Shown here: one piece after another, positions 17,215 through 26,159 of the stretch
How the letters are laid out: every line of letters starts with the position of its first letter
Numbering within the stretch: position 1 is the stretch's first letter
Assembly: GCA_944326685.1 (NCBI GenBank)
Contig: CALVEV010000001.1
Span: forward strand, 81,414 to 145,413
From: Candidatus Gastranaerophilales bacterium
GTDB lineage: Bacteria; Cyanobacteriota; Vampirovibrionia; Gastranaerophilales; Gastranaerophilaceae
Direction: 5' to 3'
DNA length: 64,000 nucleotides
Translations under genes and position numbers: made by a program
The notes under the pieces: generated by a model
What the model was told of the DNA's origin: nothing
Database searches by the model: none
What the model saw: the letters and a program-made list of their open reading frames with translations, nothing else

Positions 17215-17348
17215 AATTGTCCTCCGATTTTATTCTAGGTTGGATTTATAAATTTAATATCGGATGAGTATTTTTGAATAATGACAATATTATAAATTTA
17301 GGATTTTGAATTCTTATTTGAGTTATTGAAATATTTCTAATATCTAAC

Positions 17349-17379
17349 AAAAAAAAACTAGAGTTTAGAAAACTCTAGT
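17349..17379 (-). terminator. terminator of the marR-emrA operon
   Basis: A perfect 10-bp stem ACTAGAGTTT (17357-17366) / AAACTCTAGT (17370-17379) with a 3-nt loop and an eight-base A-run giving a U-tract on the minus strand. Confidence 0.9.
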
Positions 17380-17424
17380 CTGTAAGTTTTGTATACAATT
17401 AATTTATCTATTATGTTTTATTAT

Positions 17425-18414
17425 TTATCTAACTTTTATTTTTGGAACTACTGACATTCCAGGAACAATTGTGTATTCATTTGGATCAATCTTTTCATCA
17501 AATACAATTTTTACAGGTATTCTTTGAACAATTTTTACAAATGAACCAACTGCGTTTTCTGGAGGAAATAAGCTTGATTTTGCTCCAGAACTGCGTTGAA
17601 TACTGTCAATTTTTCCTTTGAATTTATGATTAGGATATGTATCCACTTTTATTTCTACAGGCATGCCAGGCTTCATTCCTCTCAATTGAGTTTCTTTGAA
17701 ATTAGCTACAACCCATACTTCGTGAGGGACTAAAGTGAATAATGGAGATCCTGCATTAACCATCATACCTTTTTCTACACGTCTTGATGATACTGTTCCA
17801 TCTTGAGGAGCATATATTGTTGTATATGATAAATTTAATGCGGCTGCATCTCTTTGAGCCTTTAAGACTTTGATATTTGCATCTGCTACCTTATTACCTG
17901 ATTGAGAGTTTGATAATACATCTTCTTGAGCTCTTGTATGTTGAGCCATCAATGCATCTCTTTTTGTTATTGCATTATCTAATGTTTGCTTAGAAACTGC
18001 ACCTGCTGCGTATAAATTTGTATAACGTTTTACATCTGTATTTGCTAATTCTAATTCTGAATTTGATGCATTTAAATTTGCTTTTGCATTCTTTTGGTTT
18101 AATAACTCTCTTTGATATGCTGCATCTGCTTGAGCCAATCTTACTTCATAATCTTTTGGATCAATTTTTGCGACTATATCACCCTTTTTAACAGATTGGT
18201 TATCCTTTACATAAACCTCAATTATCTGACCTGATATACGAGGTGCTACACTTACTGTTGTTGTTTCGACATATGCATCATCTGTTGACTGATACTTCAT
18301 TTCTTCAAATATCCAAAACAAAAGTAATATTGCAACTAATACACCTATAAATATCATTACATGTTTTTTTACACTTAGTTTATTCTTTTTATTTTCTGTT
18401 TGTTTTTCGTCCAT
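17425..18414 (-). CDS. emrA: HlyD/EmrA-family membrane fusion protein
   Basis: Periplasmic adaptor of a drug efflux pump. One N-terminal membrane helix (about 19-41) is followed by the biotinyl-lipoyl half-motif STDDAYVETTTVSVAPRISGQI, a long alpha-helical hairpin (about 95-190) and the closing TTIYAPQDGTVSSRRVEKG motif. The second of two adjacent ATGs (18414) has the better spacing from GAGG. It is five bp after the marR stop, so one operon. No EmrB or ABC inner-membrane partner is nearby. Confidence 0.9.
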   Translation of the reverse strand: MDEKQTENKKNKLSVKKHVMIFIGVLVAILLLFWIFEEMKYQSTDDAYVETTTVSVAPRISGQIIEVYVKDNQSVKKGDIVAKIDPKDYEVRLAQADAAYQRELLNQKNAKANLNASNSELELANTDVKRYTNLYAAGAVSKQTLDNAITKRDALMAQHTRAQEDVLSNSQSGNKVADANIKVLKAQRDAAALNLSYTTIYAPQDGTVSSRRVEKGMMVNAGSPLFTLVPHEVWVVANFKETQLRGMKPGMPVEIKVDTYPNHKFKGKIDSIQRSSGAKSSLFPPENAVGSFVKIVQRIPVKIVFDEKIDPNEYTIVPGMSVVPKIKVR

Positions 18415-18422
18415 CATAACCT

Positions 18423-18920
18423 CTATATCTGTAACTCTACTATATCTTTAAATGTATCTCTCATTCGCTTCAATATATCCTTTGCAAACTTTATTTCTTC
18501 ATCTGTAAAATTTGCTGAAACCTTATCAAATACAGGAAATACTTTTTCCATAACATCATGAAGAATTTTATCTCCTTCTTCTGTTAATACTATTTTCTTA
18601 ACTAAACGATTATTTTTTACATCTACTACACGTTTTATAAATGCTTTTTTCTCTAATGATTCTAACAATCTTCCTGTATTAGCTCTATCTTTTACTAATA
18701 ATTTTGCCAAATCTCTCTGACAAATATCAGGATTTGAATATGTTACATCCAATACCAAAAATTCTTCTGGTGACACTGGAGAGTTTAATTTAGCAAACAA
18801 TTGCAATCCCAACATCTTAGAAAATTTTTCAGTTAGCTTTACATCATAATAAAGTGAATCTGTATATAATCTATTTGATAATTTTGATTTTAATTCTTCT
18901 GCTTTTACTTCTTCTGTCAT
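18423..18920 (-). CDS. MarR-family transcriptional regulator
   Basis: Winged-helix regulator of 165 aa. The DNA-binding core is QRDLAKLLVKDRANTGRLLESLEKKAFIKRVVD followed by the wing KNNRLVKKIVLTEEGDKIL. MarR proteins usually repress divergent or downstream efflux genes until a ligand binds. Here it heads the emrA operon and faces the tolC-like gene across 104 bp that contains a matching palindrome. Confidence 0.9.
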   Translation of the reverse strand: MTEEVKAEELKSKLSNRLYTDSLYYDVKLTEKFSKMLGLQLFAKLNSPVSPEEFLVLDVTYSNPDICQRDLAKLLVKDRANTGRLLESLEKKAFIKRVVDVKNNRLVKKIVLTEEGDKILHDVMEKVFPVFDKVSANFTDEEIKFAKDILKRMRDTFKDIVELQI

Positions 18921-18957
18921 AACTTCTTTCTTTATAATATAATGTTGCTATAAAAAC

Positions 18958-18975
18958 ATGTTGCATTTACAACAT
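18958..18975. promoter_or_regulatory. probable MarR operator
   Basis: A perfect inverted repeat ATGTTG-N6-CAACAT. A further ATGTTG half-site lies at 18942-18947. It overlaps TTGCAT (18961-18966), which is 17 nt from TATCAT (18984-18989), a plausible promoter for the tolC-like gene, so binding would block it. Confidence 0.6.
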
Positions 18976-19024
18976 ACTTATGTTATCATCATCGTATTAA
19001 AAAAGCAAGTAGTAGGAGAAAATA

Positions 19025-20485
19025 ATGAAAAAAAGGATAATTGCAGGATTATTGTTAACTAATTTCATAAGCATGAATTGCATGCCTGCATTAGCTTTTA
19101 TACACCTAGGGGTTCAAAAAGATTCTGTTGATACTAATAATACAAAAGTAGAATCAACCAAAGTTGAAAAAGTTAAAACAAATAAAAAACAAAAAACAAA
19201 ATGGACAAAATTAAAAGTAGAAAATAAATATGATTTCATCAATTTACCTTGGTGGGAAAATTTTAATGATGATTGTTTGAATAATTATATTCAAAAAGCA
19301 ATGGAGCATAATTATAATGCCAAAATTGCATCATTAACAGTTGATGAATATTTTCAAAATGTAAAAGCACAAAGAGCCAATGAACTTCCAAAAGTTGGAG
19401 CAGGTTTTATTCCAGGTTATGGAGGAACAGAGCATACAAGTGATGGCTCATTATTATTTCCTATAACTGTAAATTATGAAGCAGATATATTTTTGAAAAA
19501 TCACGATAAAACAAAATCTGTTAAAAAATTATATGAAGCATCTATTCAAGATGAACGAGCAGCATATATTTCAATAATTTCAGCAGTTGGAACAACATAT
19601 TTTAATATTATTCAATTAGATCAATTAATTGAAACTCAAAAACATATTGTTGATTTGAGAAAAGAAATTTATAACCAAATGCTTATCAGTAACAGAGAAG
19701 GTGTTACATCAACATCAGATGTAGTAAAAGCTAACAAAGCTATGGTCGCAGGAGAAGCTGATTTAATAGATTTAGAAAAAGCAAGAATTAAAGCATTGAA
19801 CCAATTAGCTGTTTTAATTGGAGAAAGCCCTGAAAATATTAACTCACTAAAACGTGCAAGTTATAAATCAATTGATTATAAATACAACATGCCAGAAAGT
19901 ATTTCATCAGAAATTATTACTCAAAGACCTGATTATATTAAATCAGAATTAATGCTTCAAAAAGCAGGTATTGATGTAAGAGTTGCTAAAAAAGAATTCT
20001 TACCAACAATTAACATTGGTGGATTTGCATTATTTAATGTTTTGAATTCTAGTAATATGTCAATGATTCCAAATCTAATATGGGGATTTGGCGGTGGAGT
20101 AATGGAAACATTCTTCACTGGCGGAGCTAAAATGGCTAACTTAAAAATGAACAAAGTTAAATATGAAAAAATGCTTGAATCGTATAGAAATACAAATTTA
20201 ACATCAATACAAGAAGTAAATGATGCGATGTATGCTTACAAATACAGTAATGATAAATATAATCAAAACCTTAAAAACTTAAAATTAGAAACAAAAGATT
20301 ATAATTTATCTAAAAAAATGTATGAACAAGGAGTTATGTCAAAACTAGATTTGAACCAAAAACAAGAAAATCTTTTGACTATAGACAACCTTGTTGTACA
20401 AAACAAAATTGCCTGCATTGTTGATTCAATTGGTTTATACAAAGCAACAGGAGCAGGAGTAAATAAAACAAAAAGATTAGACTAG
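19025..20485 (+). CDS. TolC/NodT-family outer-membrane efflux protein
   Basis: Signal peptide (MKKRIIAGLLLTNFISMNCMPALA), a basic linker, then two OEP repeats of long helices and porin strands. Recognisable family pieces are NYEADIFLKN, SVVGTTYFN-like SAVGTTYFNIIQLD, ALNQLAVLIGESPENI and QRPDYIKSELMLQKAGIDVRVAKKEFLPTINI. It is the outer-membrane exit duct for an efflux pump, most likely paired with the divergent EmrA. Its existence shows the cell has an outer membrane. GGAG precedes the ATG. Confidence 0.9.
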   Translation: MKKRIIAGLLLTNFISMNCMPALAFIHLGVQKDSVDTNNTKVESTKVEKVKTNKKQKTKWTKLKVENKYDFINLPWWENFNDDCLNNYIQKAMEHNYNAKIASLTVDEYFQNVKAQRANELPKVGAGFIPGYGGTEHTSDGSLLFPITVNYEADIFLKNHDKTKSVKKLYEASIQDERAAYISIISAVGTTYFNIIQLDQLIETQKHIVDLRKEIYNQMLISNREGVTSTSDVVKANKAMVAGEADLIDLEKARIKALNQLAVLIGESPENINSLKRASYKSIDYKYNMPESISSEIITQRPDYIKSELMLQKAGIDVRVAKKEFLPTINIGGFALFNVLNSSNMSMIPNLIWGFGGGVMETFFTGGAKMANLKMNKVKYEKMLESYRNTNLTSIQEVNDAMYAYKYSNDKYNQNLKNLKLETKDYNLSKKMYEQGVMSKLDLNQKQENLLTIDNLVVQNKIACIVDSIGLYKATGAGVNKTKRLD

Positions 20486-20528
20486 ACATATAAACTAAGA
20501 AATCCTAAAACTACCAAAATAAATCTAA

Positions 20529-20555
20529 GGGTAAGCATAATAGCTTACCTTTTTA
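20529..20555 (+). terminator. terminator of the tolC-like gene
   Basis: GGTAAGC (20530-20536) pairs with GCTTACC (20543-20549) with a 6-nt loop, followed by a T-tract. Confidence 0.85.
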
Positions 20556-20573
20556 TTTTGATAAAATCAAAAT

Positions 20574-20909
20574 TTAGTTTTCATTTTGCCATTTTTTACA
20601 ATCAAAACGCAGGTCTTTTAGAGTAATTTTTAGAGATTTCAAATATGGGGCAAATTTTTCTATCAACATTCTTTTTTGCATATTTAATTCTTGAGCTACA
20701 ATAGAATTTTTGCAAGCAATAACCATTACACCAGCTCCAACCATACTATATGGTTTTGATTTTTCAGCAAATTTTTCACCAGCAACTTTTTTCCAAAAAC
20801 GATACAAATTAGATTTTGTAATCGCTTTTTTTATATCTTTGTTTTCTAACATATCAGCAATTACGAAATCAACACCTTCAAAATCAGTATATAAAACCTT
20901 TTTTGTCAA
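20574..20909 (-). CDS. dciA: DUF721 / DciA-family protein
   Basis: The DUF721 pattern is clear: LYRFWKKVAGEKFAEKSKPYSMVGAGVMVIACKNSIVAQELNMQK, i.e. W-x3-VG, a buried beta strand with the conserved V-x-C/A, and the aQEL helix. DciA proteins load the replicative helicase in bacteria lacking DnaC/DnaI. The start is a TTG at 20909 with only a distant GGGG, so the exact N-terminus is uncertain. It is divergent from nrnA across 50 bp. Confidence 0.75.
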   Translation of the reverse strand: MTKKVLYTDFEGVDFVIADMLENKDIKKAITKSNLYRFWKKVAGEKFAEKSKPYSMVGAGVMVIACKNSIVAQELNMQKRMLIEKFAPYLKSLKITLKDLRFDCKKWQNEN

Positions 20910-20959
20910 AAAATTTATACCCCTACTTTTTTTCTCGTTATTTGTGATAGTATTATATA

Positions 20960-21922
20960 ATGAAATTTAATCAACTGGAAGAATTAATAAAAAATTCTAA
21001 AAAAATATTAATTGTATCTCATATAAATCCGGATGGAGATGCTGTTGGTTCTGTATGTTCAATGTATACAACCATTTATGATAATTTTAAAAAGAAATCA
21101 GATATTTTAGTTGTTGGACATTTACCAAATTCATATAAATTCTTGCCAAATATTGATAAAGCAGAATTCAAATTTGATGATTCTATGGTTTATGATTTAG
21201 TTATAACATTAGATGTTGCAGCATTAGATAGATTATCAAATGCAAAAATCTTATTTGAAAAAGCAAAAGCAACTATTAATATAGATCACCACAAAACAAA
21301 TAATGAATTTGGCAATATTAATGTAGTAAAAGGAAATGCAAGTTCAACAGGTGAAGTTTTATTAGAAATTTATAACGAACAAAATTGGAAAATTTCTTTA
21401 GATTCCGCTATTGGATTATACACAGCAATATTAACTGATACAGGCGGATTTAGATATGAAAACACATCTGAAAATGTTTTCAAATCTGCTGCTCAACTTG
21501 TTAAAATTGGAATTAATCCAAATGAAATTTATAAACATTGTTATGAACTAAAATCTAAGAATTTTGTAATGTTTCAAAATTATTGTATTAATAAAGCTGA
21601 ATTTGCACATGATGATAAAATTGCATACTCAACTGTTTACAAAAGAGATATTGAAAGATTCAACGGAGAAGAAGATTTTACTGACGGACTAGTAGAAATT
21701 TTAAGAGCAATTGAAACAACAGATATAGCATTTTTAGCAAAAGAAATTGACTCTAAAACAACAAAAATTTCAATGAGAAGTAAAAAATCAGATGTCGCAG
21801 AAATATGTTCTGTTTATGGAGGCGGAGGTCACACTTTTGCCGCAGGTTGTACAATTAAAACCAACATTGAAGGAGCTGTTAAAAGAATGTTAAAAACCAT
21901 CGAGGAGAAAATTTATGGGTAA
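20960..21922 (+). CDS. nrnA: DHH-family nanoRNase / pAp phosphatase
   Basis: DHH-DHHA1 phosphoesterase degrading 2-5 nt RNAs and dephosphorylating pAp. Motif I is SHINPDGDAVGS (20-31), the D-x-A site is LDVAALDR, the DHH motif is at 109-111 in INIDHHKTN, the fourth is DTGGFRYENTS and the DHHA1 signature is GGGGHTFAAGC. 320 aa is the normal size. There is no Shine-Dalgarno; an extended -10, TGaTAGTAT (20945-20953), ends six bases before the ATG, so the mRNA is probably leaderless. It overlaps yihY by 8 bp. Confidence 0.92.
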   Translation: MKFNQLEELIKNSKKILIVSHINPDGDAVGSVCSMYTTIYDNFKKKSDILVVGHLPNSYKFLPNIDKAEFKFDDSMVYDLVITLDVAALDRLSNAKILFEKAKATINIDHHKTNNEFGNINVVKGNASSTGEVLLEIYNEQNWKISLDSAIGLYTAILTDTGGFRYENTSENVFKSAAQLVKIGINPNEIYKHCYELKSKNFVMFQNYCINKAEFAHDDKIAYSTVYKRDIERFNGEEDFTDGLVEILRAIETTDIAFLAKEIDSKTTKISMRSKKSDVAEICSVYGGGGHTFAAGCTIKTNIEGAVKRMLKTIEEKIYG

Positions 21923-22805
21923 GGCTTTTGATTTTGTTGTAAAAACAGTCAAATCTATTATCGATAATGATTTTTCAGGTATGGCAGCTGAAATGAGCTA
22001 TATGCTTGTTATTGGCATTTTTCCTTTTATGCTGTTTTTAATGTCTTTATTCAATCTTATTGGCAAAAACTATTTCATGAATCCATTATTTATTTTTATG
22101 GAACGAGTTATGCCGGATGATTCGATAAGGTTAATTATTAGTGTACTTAACCAAGTATTAGGGTTTCAAAAAGGTACAACTGTTGCTATCGCAGCGTTAT
22201 TAATAACTTTATTTATGTCAATGAATGCTTTATCTGTAATTATTAAAGGATTAAATAGAGCATACAAAGTTGAAGAAACAAGAGCATTTATTTATACAAG
22301 GTTTTTATCTTTATTAATGGTTATAGTAAACACTTTGGTATTATTTTTAAGTATAAATATAATCATTTTTGGTAAAGTTATTATCAGATTTTTAACCGCA
22401 TTTATAAATTTATCGCCTAACGTTGCAGAAACATTACTTGCAATAAGATGGCCTATTGCTTTTATGGCATTATTTTTAATGGCATTTCTACAGTATTACA
22501 TATTCCCTGATGTAAGTTGGTCTGATAGATTAAAAAGAAAAAGTGCACTTCCTGGAACTATATTTTTCTGTGTAATATGGTTAATTGCATCAGGAGGTTT
22601 TTCAATTTACGTTAACAAATTACATACATATAACTTTGTATATGGGACAATCGCAGCATTTGCAATGTTAATGGTATGGTTTTATTTTACCTCTATGCTT
22701 ATTCTTATCGGGGGAGAAATTAACTCTCAGGTTCATGACAAATTAGAACAAGATGAGCTTATTGCAATCATGGAAGCAGAAGAAAACGAAAACGAAGAAT
22801 TATAA
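21915..22805 (+). CDS. YihY/BrkB-family inner membrane protein
   Basis: Six hydrophobic segments and the family signatures: GMAAEMSYMLVIGIFPF near the start, LIKGLNRAYKVEETRAF in the middle, and the late NFVYGTIAAFAMLMVWFYFTSMLILIGGEINSQ. The molecular function of the family is not established; the name ribonuclease BN is historical. A good GGAG site lies inside the end of nrnA, so the two are co-translated. Confidence 0.88.
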   Translation: MGKAFDFVVKTVKSIIDNDFSGMAAEMSYMLVIGIFPFMLFLMSLFNLIGKNYFMNPLFIFMERVMPDDSIRLIISVLNQVLGFQKGTTVAIAALLITLFMSMNALSVIIKGLNRAYKVEETRAFIYTRFLSLLMVIVNTLVLFLSINIIIFGKVIIRFLTAFINLSPNVAETLLAIRWPIAFMALFLMAFLQYYIFPDVSWSDRLKRKSALPGTIFFCVIWLIASGGFSIYVNKLHTYNFVYGTIAAFAMLMVWFYFTSMLILIGGEINSQVHDKLEQDELIAIMEAEENENEEL

Positions 22806-22810
22806 CCAAA

Positions 22811-22843
22811 ACGCAACAGCTATAAATTATATAACTGTTGCGT
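22811..22843 (-). terminator. hairpin between yihY and the Cys-rich gene
   Basis: ACGCAACAG (22811-22819) pairs perfectly with CTGTTGCGT (22835-22843). On the minus strand it is followed by TTTTGG, so it serves the gene ending at 22870; on the plus strand it directly follows the yihY stop. Confidence 0.65.
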
Positions 22844-22869
22844 CATAATTCATAAAATAATAGTAGCTT

Positions 22870-23226
22870 CTATTGTTCTGTTGCTTCTTGTAATTTATCA
22901 CAAGCATCACATTGTGGCATTGGTTTGCAATTATCACATGGAGCAACGGTTTTTTGGCAAGGATCACATTGCGCTTTTTGTTCGCATGGATCACATTTTG
23001 GTTTACAAGGGTCACAAGTATTTTTCTTGCAAGGGTCACATTTTTGTTTTTTACATTTACATTTTGGTTTGCAAGGATCACAATTATCTTTCTTACAAAC
23101 TTTTTCACATTTTGGACAAGTACCCCAATTTGCAGGGTTTAAATTTTGCCAGCAAAATGCGTGAGATGCTGTTGTACTTGCAGCAATTGCAACTAATAAT
23201 GTTGTAGCTAATAATGTTTTCTTCAT
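22870..23226 (-). CDS. secreted cysteine-rich CDPC-repeat protein
   Basis: A clean signal peptide (MKKTLLATTLLVAIAASTTASHA) precedes a mature part of about 95 residues that holds all 20 cysteines. They are mostly in repeated C-D-P-C and C-K-P-K-C units spaced about 5-8 residues apart, with many lysines. The repetition also appears in the DNA as recurring GGATCACA / GGGTCACA blocks. The pattern suggests a metal-binding or heavily disulphide-bonded periplasmic or surface protein. Function unknown. AAGGAG precedes the ATG. Confidence 0.75.
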   Translation of the reverse strand: MKKTLLATTLLVAIAASTTASHAFCWQNLNPANWGTCPKCEKVCKKDNCDPCKPKCKCKKQKCDPCKKNTCDPCKPKCDPCEQKAQCDPCQKTVAPCDNCKPMPQCDACDKLQEATEQ

Positions 23227-23372
23227 AATATCTCCTTTTCCTTATCGACATCCAACGTCGCACATTTTCATGTTACAAACCCAATAAAAAATGACTATTC
23301 CCCAATTGGAGATACCATAAAGATTAATTTTTTAGTTTGATGTATAATAAGTTTAAAAATGAGGTTTAGGAA

Positions 23373-25370
23373 ATGAGTAAATATTTATTAGAAATAGGGG
23401 TAGAAGAACTACCATATAAATTTATACCATCTGCAATCAAGCAATTAAAGGAAAGTTTTGGAAAATTTTTAGAAAACAATCATATTGAATATTCAGATAT
23501 TAATGTTCTTGCAACACCAAGAAGATTAGCTGTAATTATTGATGGACTAGCTGATTCACAACCTGATTCTGAAAAAGTTTTTAAAGGTCCTATCAAAAAA
23601 ATTGCCTATGATGAAAATGGCAATTTAACAAAAGCTGGTGAAGGTTTTGCAAAGAAAAATGGAATCAATCCTAGTGATTTATATGTAGAAGACGATTACG
23701 TTTTTGCTAAAGTTTTCACAAAAGGAAAAGATACTAAATCTATCCTTACAGAAAACATTTCTAATATTATATTAAAACTTCAAGGCTCACACTTTATGAG
23801 ATGGAGTTGTCACGATGAAAAATTCTCTCGTCCTATCAGATGGATTGTATCTGTATATAATAACGAAGAATTACCTGTACAAATTTTAGATATTAAATCA
23901 TCAAGATTTTCAAGAGGTCATCGTTCTTATACTCAACCTGTTGAAATCAAAAATATTGATGATTACAAAGATGAATTAAGAAAAGCTTATGTAATTGTTG
24001 ATCAAAACGAAAGACAAGCAAAAATTGTTGAACTTGCAAAAGAAGAATCAGCAAAAATTGGAGCTACAACAAGAATTTCTGATGATTTATTAGAAGAAGT
24101 TACATATATTTGTGAATGGCTGGTAGCTGTTGTTTGCAACTTTGATGAAGAATTCCTTACAATTCCTGATGAAGTTACAATTACAGTTATGGAATCTCAC
24201 CAAAGATATTTTGCATTATTTAAAGATGGCAAACTTACAAATAAATTCATCACAATCGCAAACTATATTGGTAATGACTTCTCAAATATTCAAGCAGGAA
24301 ACTTAAGAGTTATCAAAGCAAGACTTGATGATGCTGTTTTCTTTGTTAAGAACGACACTAAAAAACCTTTAGAAGATTATGTTGAAAACCTTAAAGGTAT
24401 GACATTCCAAAAAGGTATGGGTTCAGTTTATGATAAAACTCAAAGATTAATCAAATTAGCAAAATCTATAAACGAAGAAGTTAATAACGGACAAGATTCT
24501 GAAACTGTTATTAGAACAGCATATCTTTGTAAAGCAGATTTAGCAACAAATCTTGTATTCGAATTCACTGAACTTCAAGGATATATTGGTTCTGATTATG
24601 CAAAATTAAACGGAGAAGCTCAAGGTGTTGTTGAAGGGATTAAAGAACATTACTTCCCTCTAAATGCTGATAGCGAACTTGCAAAATCAATCGAAGGTCA
24701 AATCGTTGGTATTGCAGATAAAATTGATACTATATGTGCCGTTTTTGCATCAGGCAAAAAACCTACCGGTTCTTCTGACCCGCTAGGTGTTAGACGTGCT
24801 GCTTTAGGTATTATCAAAACTGTTATCGAAAATAAATTAAACTTAAATATTTCTAATCTTATTAAATCAGCTTTAGAACTTTTACCTGTTCAAGTTGATT
24901 GCCAAAAAGATGTTGAAGAATTCTTTGTTCAAAGATTAGTTATATTCTTAGCTGATAATTATAAGAAAGATGTTCTTGAAAGTTGCTTAAACAACAATCC
25001 TCTTTCAAATTTATCAGATTACATGGCAAGAGTTAATGCGATAGCTAAACTTGATAACCCAATGATGATAGAAAATGCAAACAGAATTATAAGAATTCTA
25101 AAAGATGCATCTATTGATAATATTGATGAAAGCTTATTCGTAGATGATGCTGAAAAGAAATTATATGATTGCATGAAAGAAGTAAGCTTCACAAACGATT
25201 ATGATGACTATATCAAACAATTAATCGGACTAAACGCACAAATCGATAATTTCTTTGAAAAAGTTCTTGTTATGGATAAAGATGAAAAAATCAAAAATAA
25301 CAGAATCGGGCTTTTAACAGCATTAAAGAAAGATTACGATAAAATCGCAGATTTTTCTAAGTTGCACTAA
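23373..25370 (+). CDS. glyS: glycyl-tRNA synthetase beta subunit
   Basis: Starts YLLEIGVEELPYKFIPSA, the GlyS hallmark. It continues with LATPRRLAV, GPIKKIAYDENG and FSRPIRWIVS, then the HD-like core with DKIDTICAVFASGKKPTGSSDPLGVRRAALGI, and a C-terminal anticodon-binding region. It forms the alpha2beta2 enzyme with GlyQ, which is not encoded nearby; in clostridia and proteobacteria glyQ normally sits directly upstream. TATAAT lies at 23343-23348. 665 aa is near the usual 680-700. Confidence 0.95.
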   Translation: MSKYLLEIGVEELPYKFIPSAIKQLKESFGKFLENNHIEYSDINVLATPRRLAVIIDGLADSQPDSEKVFKGPIKKIAYDENGNLTKAGEGFAKKNGINPSDLYVEDDYVFAKVFTKGKDTKSILTENISNIILKLQGSHFMRWSCHDEKFSRPIRWIVSVYNNEELPVQILDIKSSRFSRGHRSYTQPVEIKNIDDYKDELRKAYVIVDQNERQAKIVELAKEESAKIGATTRISDDLLEEVTYICEWLVAVVCNFDEEFLTIPDEVTITVMESHQRYFALFKDGKLTNKFITIANYIGNDFSNIQAGNLRVIKARLDDAVFFVKNDTKKPLEDYVENLKGMTFQKGMGSVYDKTQRLIKLAKSINEEVNNGQDSETVIRTAYLCKADLATNLVFEFTELQGYIGSDYAKLNGEAQGVVEGIKEHYFPLNADSELAKSIEGQIVGIADKIDTICAVFASGKKPTGSSDPLGVRRAALGIIKTVIENKLNLNISNLIKSALELLPVQVDCQKDVEEFFVQRLVIFLADNYKKDVLESCLNNNPLSNLSDYMARVNAIAKLDNPMMIENANRIIRILKDASIDNIDESLFVDDAEKKLYDCMKEVSFTNDYDDYIKQLIGLNAQIDNFFEKVLVMDKDEKIKNNRIGLLTALKKDYDKIADFSKLH

Positions 25371-25392
25371 TAAATATATTAATTAAACATAT

Positions 25393-25425
25393 AAAAAAGA
25401 CTTTGGTTTTCCCAAAGTCTTTTTT
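25393..25425 (+). terminator. terminator of glyS
   Basis: AAAAAAGACTTTGG (25393-25406) pairs with CCAAAGTCTTTTTT (25412-25425) as a perfect 14-bp stem with U-tract. Confidence 0.92.
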
Positions 25426-25543
25426 ATTTAAAAATAACCACATATTATTTTAACCATTTCACTACTTTAGTAGAATGTTTTATATTTTTTTCGATTTAAC
25501 CTAGTACCATATGGGAATAAGTTTTCCCAACATAGGAGGTTAA

Positions 25544-26095
25544 ATGATGAACTATACAGATATTGAATTAGAAGGAATTGATGTAAACGGAAATCAAACT
25601 AAAATGAAGTTAGCAGATTTAAAAGGTAAAAATATTATTCTATATTTCTATCCGAAAGATGAAACACCAATTTGTACAAAAGAAGCTCAACATTTTAGAG
25701 ATGCAATAAGCAAGTTACCCGAAGATACTGTTGTTATTGGAGTAAGCCCTGATAATATTGAATCACACAAAAAATTCTTTAATAATCACAAACTTAATTT
25801 CAAAATTTTATCAGATACAGAACACAAACTTGCAAGAGCTTTTAAGAATTTGAAAAATGATATTGAAGAAAAAGCATCTGATATGAAAGACAAAATGGAA
25901 GAAAAACGAATTGAAATGAAAATCAAACATGCCGAAAAACAAATGGAAAACGAATGGAAAAAAAGCCATGATAAACCGGTTACAATGCGTTCTACTTTCA
26001 TTATCGGAAAAGACGGTAATCTTTTAAAAGAAATGAGAGATATAGATATCAGAGGCCATGTTGATGAAGTAGTAGAATACGTAAAAAAATTATAA
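25544..26095 (+). CDS. bcp: peroxiredoxin (Bcp/AhpC-TSA family) with helical insert
   Basis: Thioredoxin-fold peroxidase: FYPKDETPICTKEAQHFRD carries the peroxidatic C44, and RSTFIIGKDG near 149 is the conserved Arg strand. Two oddities are visible. The position of the usual resolving cysteine (C+5) is Gln 49, making it a 1-Cys type unless another thiol serves. Residues about 101-140 form a highly charged helix (K/E/M-rich) where Bcp normally has a loop about half as long. GGAGG precedes two adjacent ATGs; either could be used. Confidence 0.88.
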   Translation: MMNYTDIELEGIDVNGNQTKMKLADLKGKNIILYFYPKDETPICTKEAQHFRDAISKLPEDTVVIGVSPDNIESHKKFFNNHKLNFKILSDTEHKLARAFKNLKNDIEEKASDMKDKMEEKRIEMKIKHAEKQMENEWKKSHDKPVTMRSTFIIGKDGNLLKEMRDIDIRGHVDEVVEYVKKL

Positions 26096-26104
26096 ATTAA
26101 CATT

Positions 26105-26135
26105 AAGGAGTCGTAACATGACGACTCCTTTTTTT
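26105..26135 (+). terminator. terminator of the peroxiredoxin gene
   Basis: A perfect 10-bp stem AAGGAGTCGT (26105-26114) / ACGACTCCTT (26121-26130) with a 6-nt loop and seven T residues. It contains an ATG (26118) in frame with the next gene that should not be taken as its start. Confidence 0.92.
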
Positions 26136-26159
26136 CATCTTTGTAGTATCCTATTTTCT

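Noticed and set aside
22827..23207. Several ORFs on both strands overlapping the cysteine-rich gene
   Set aside because: They are frame shadows of the repetitive CDPC-coding DNA; only the minus-strand frame has a signal peptide and AAGGAG site.
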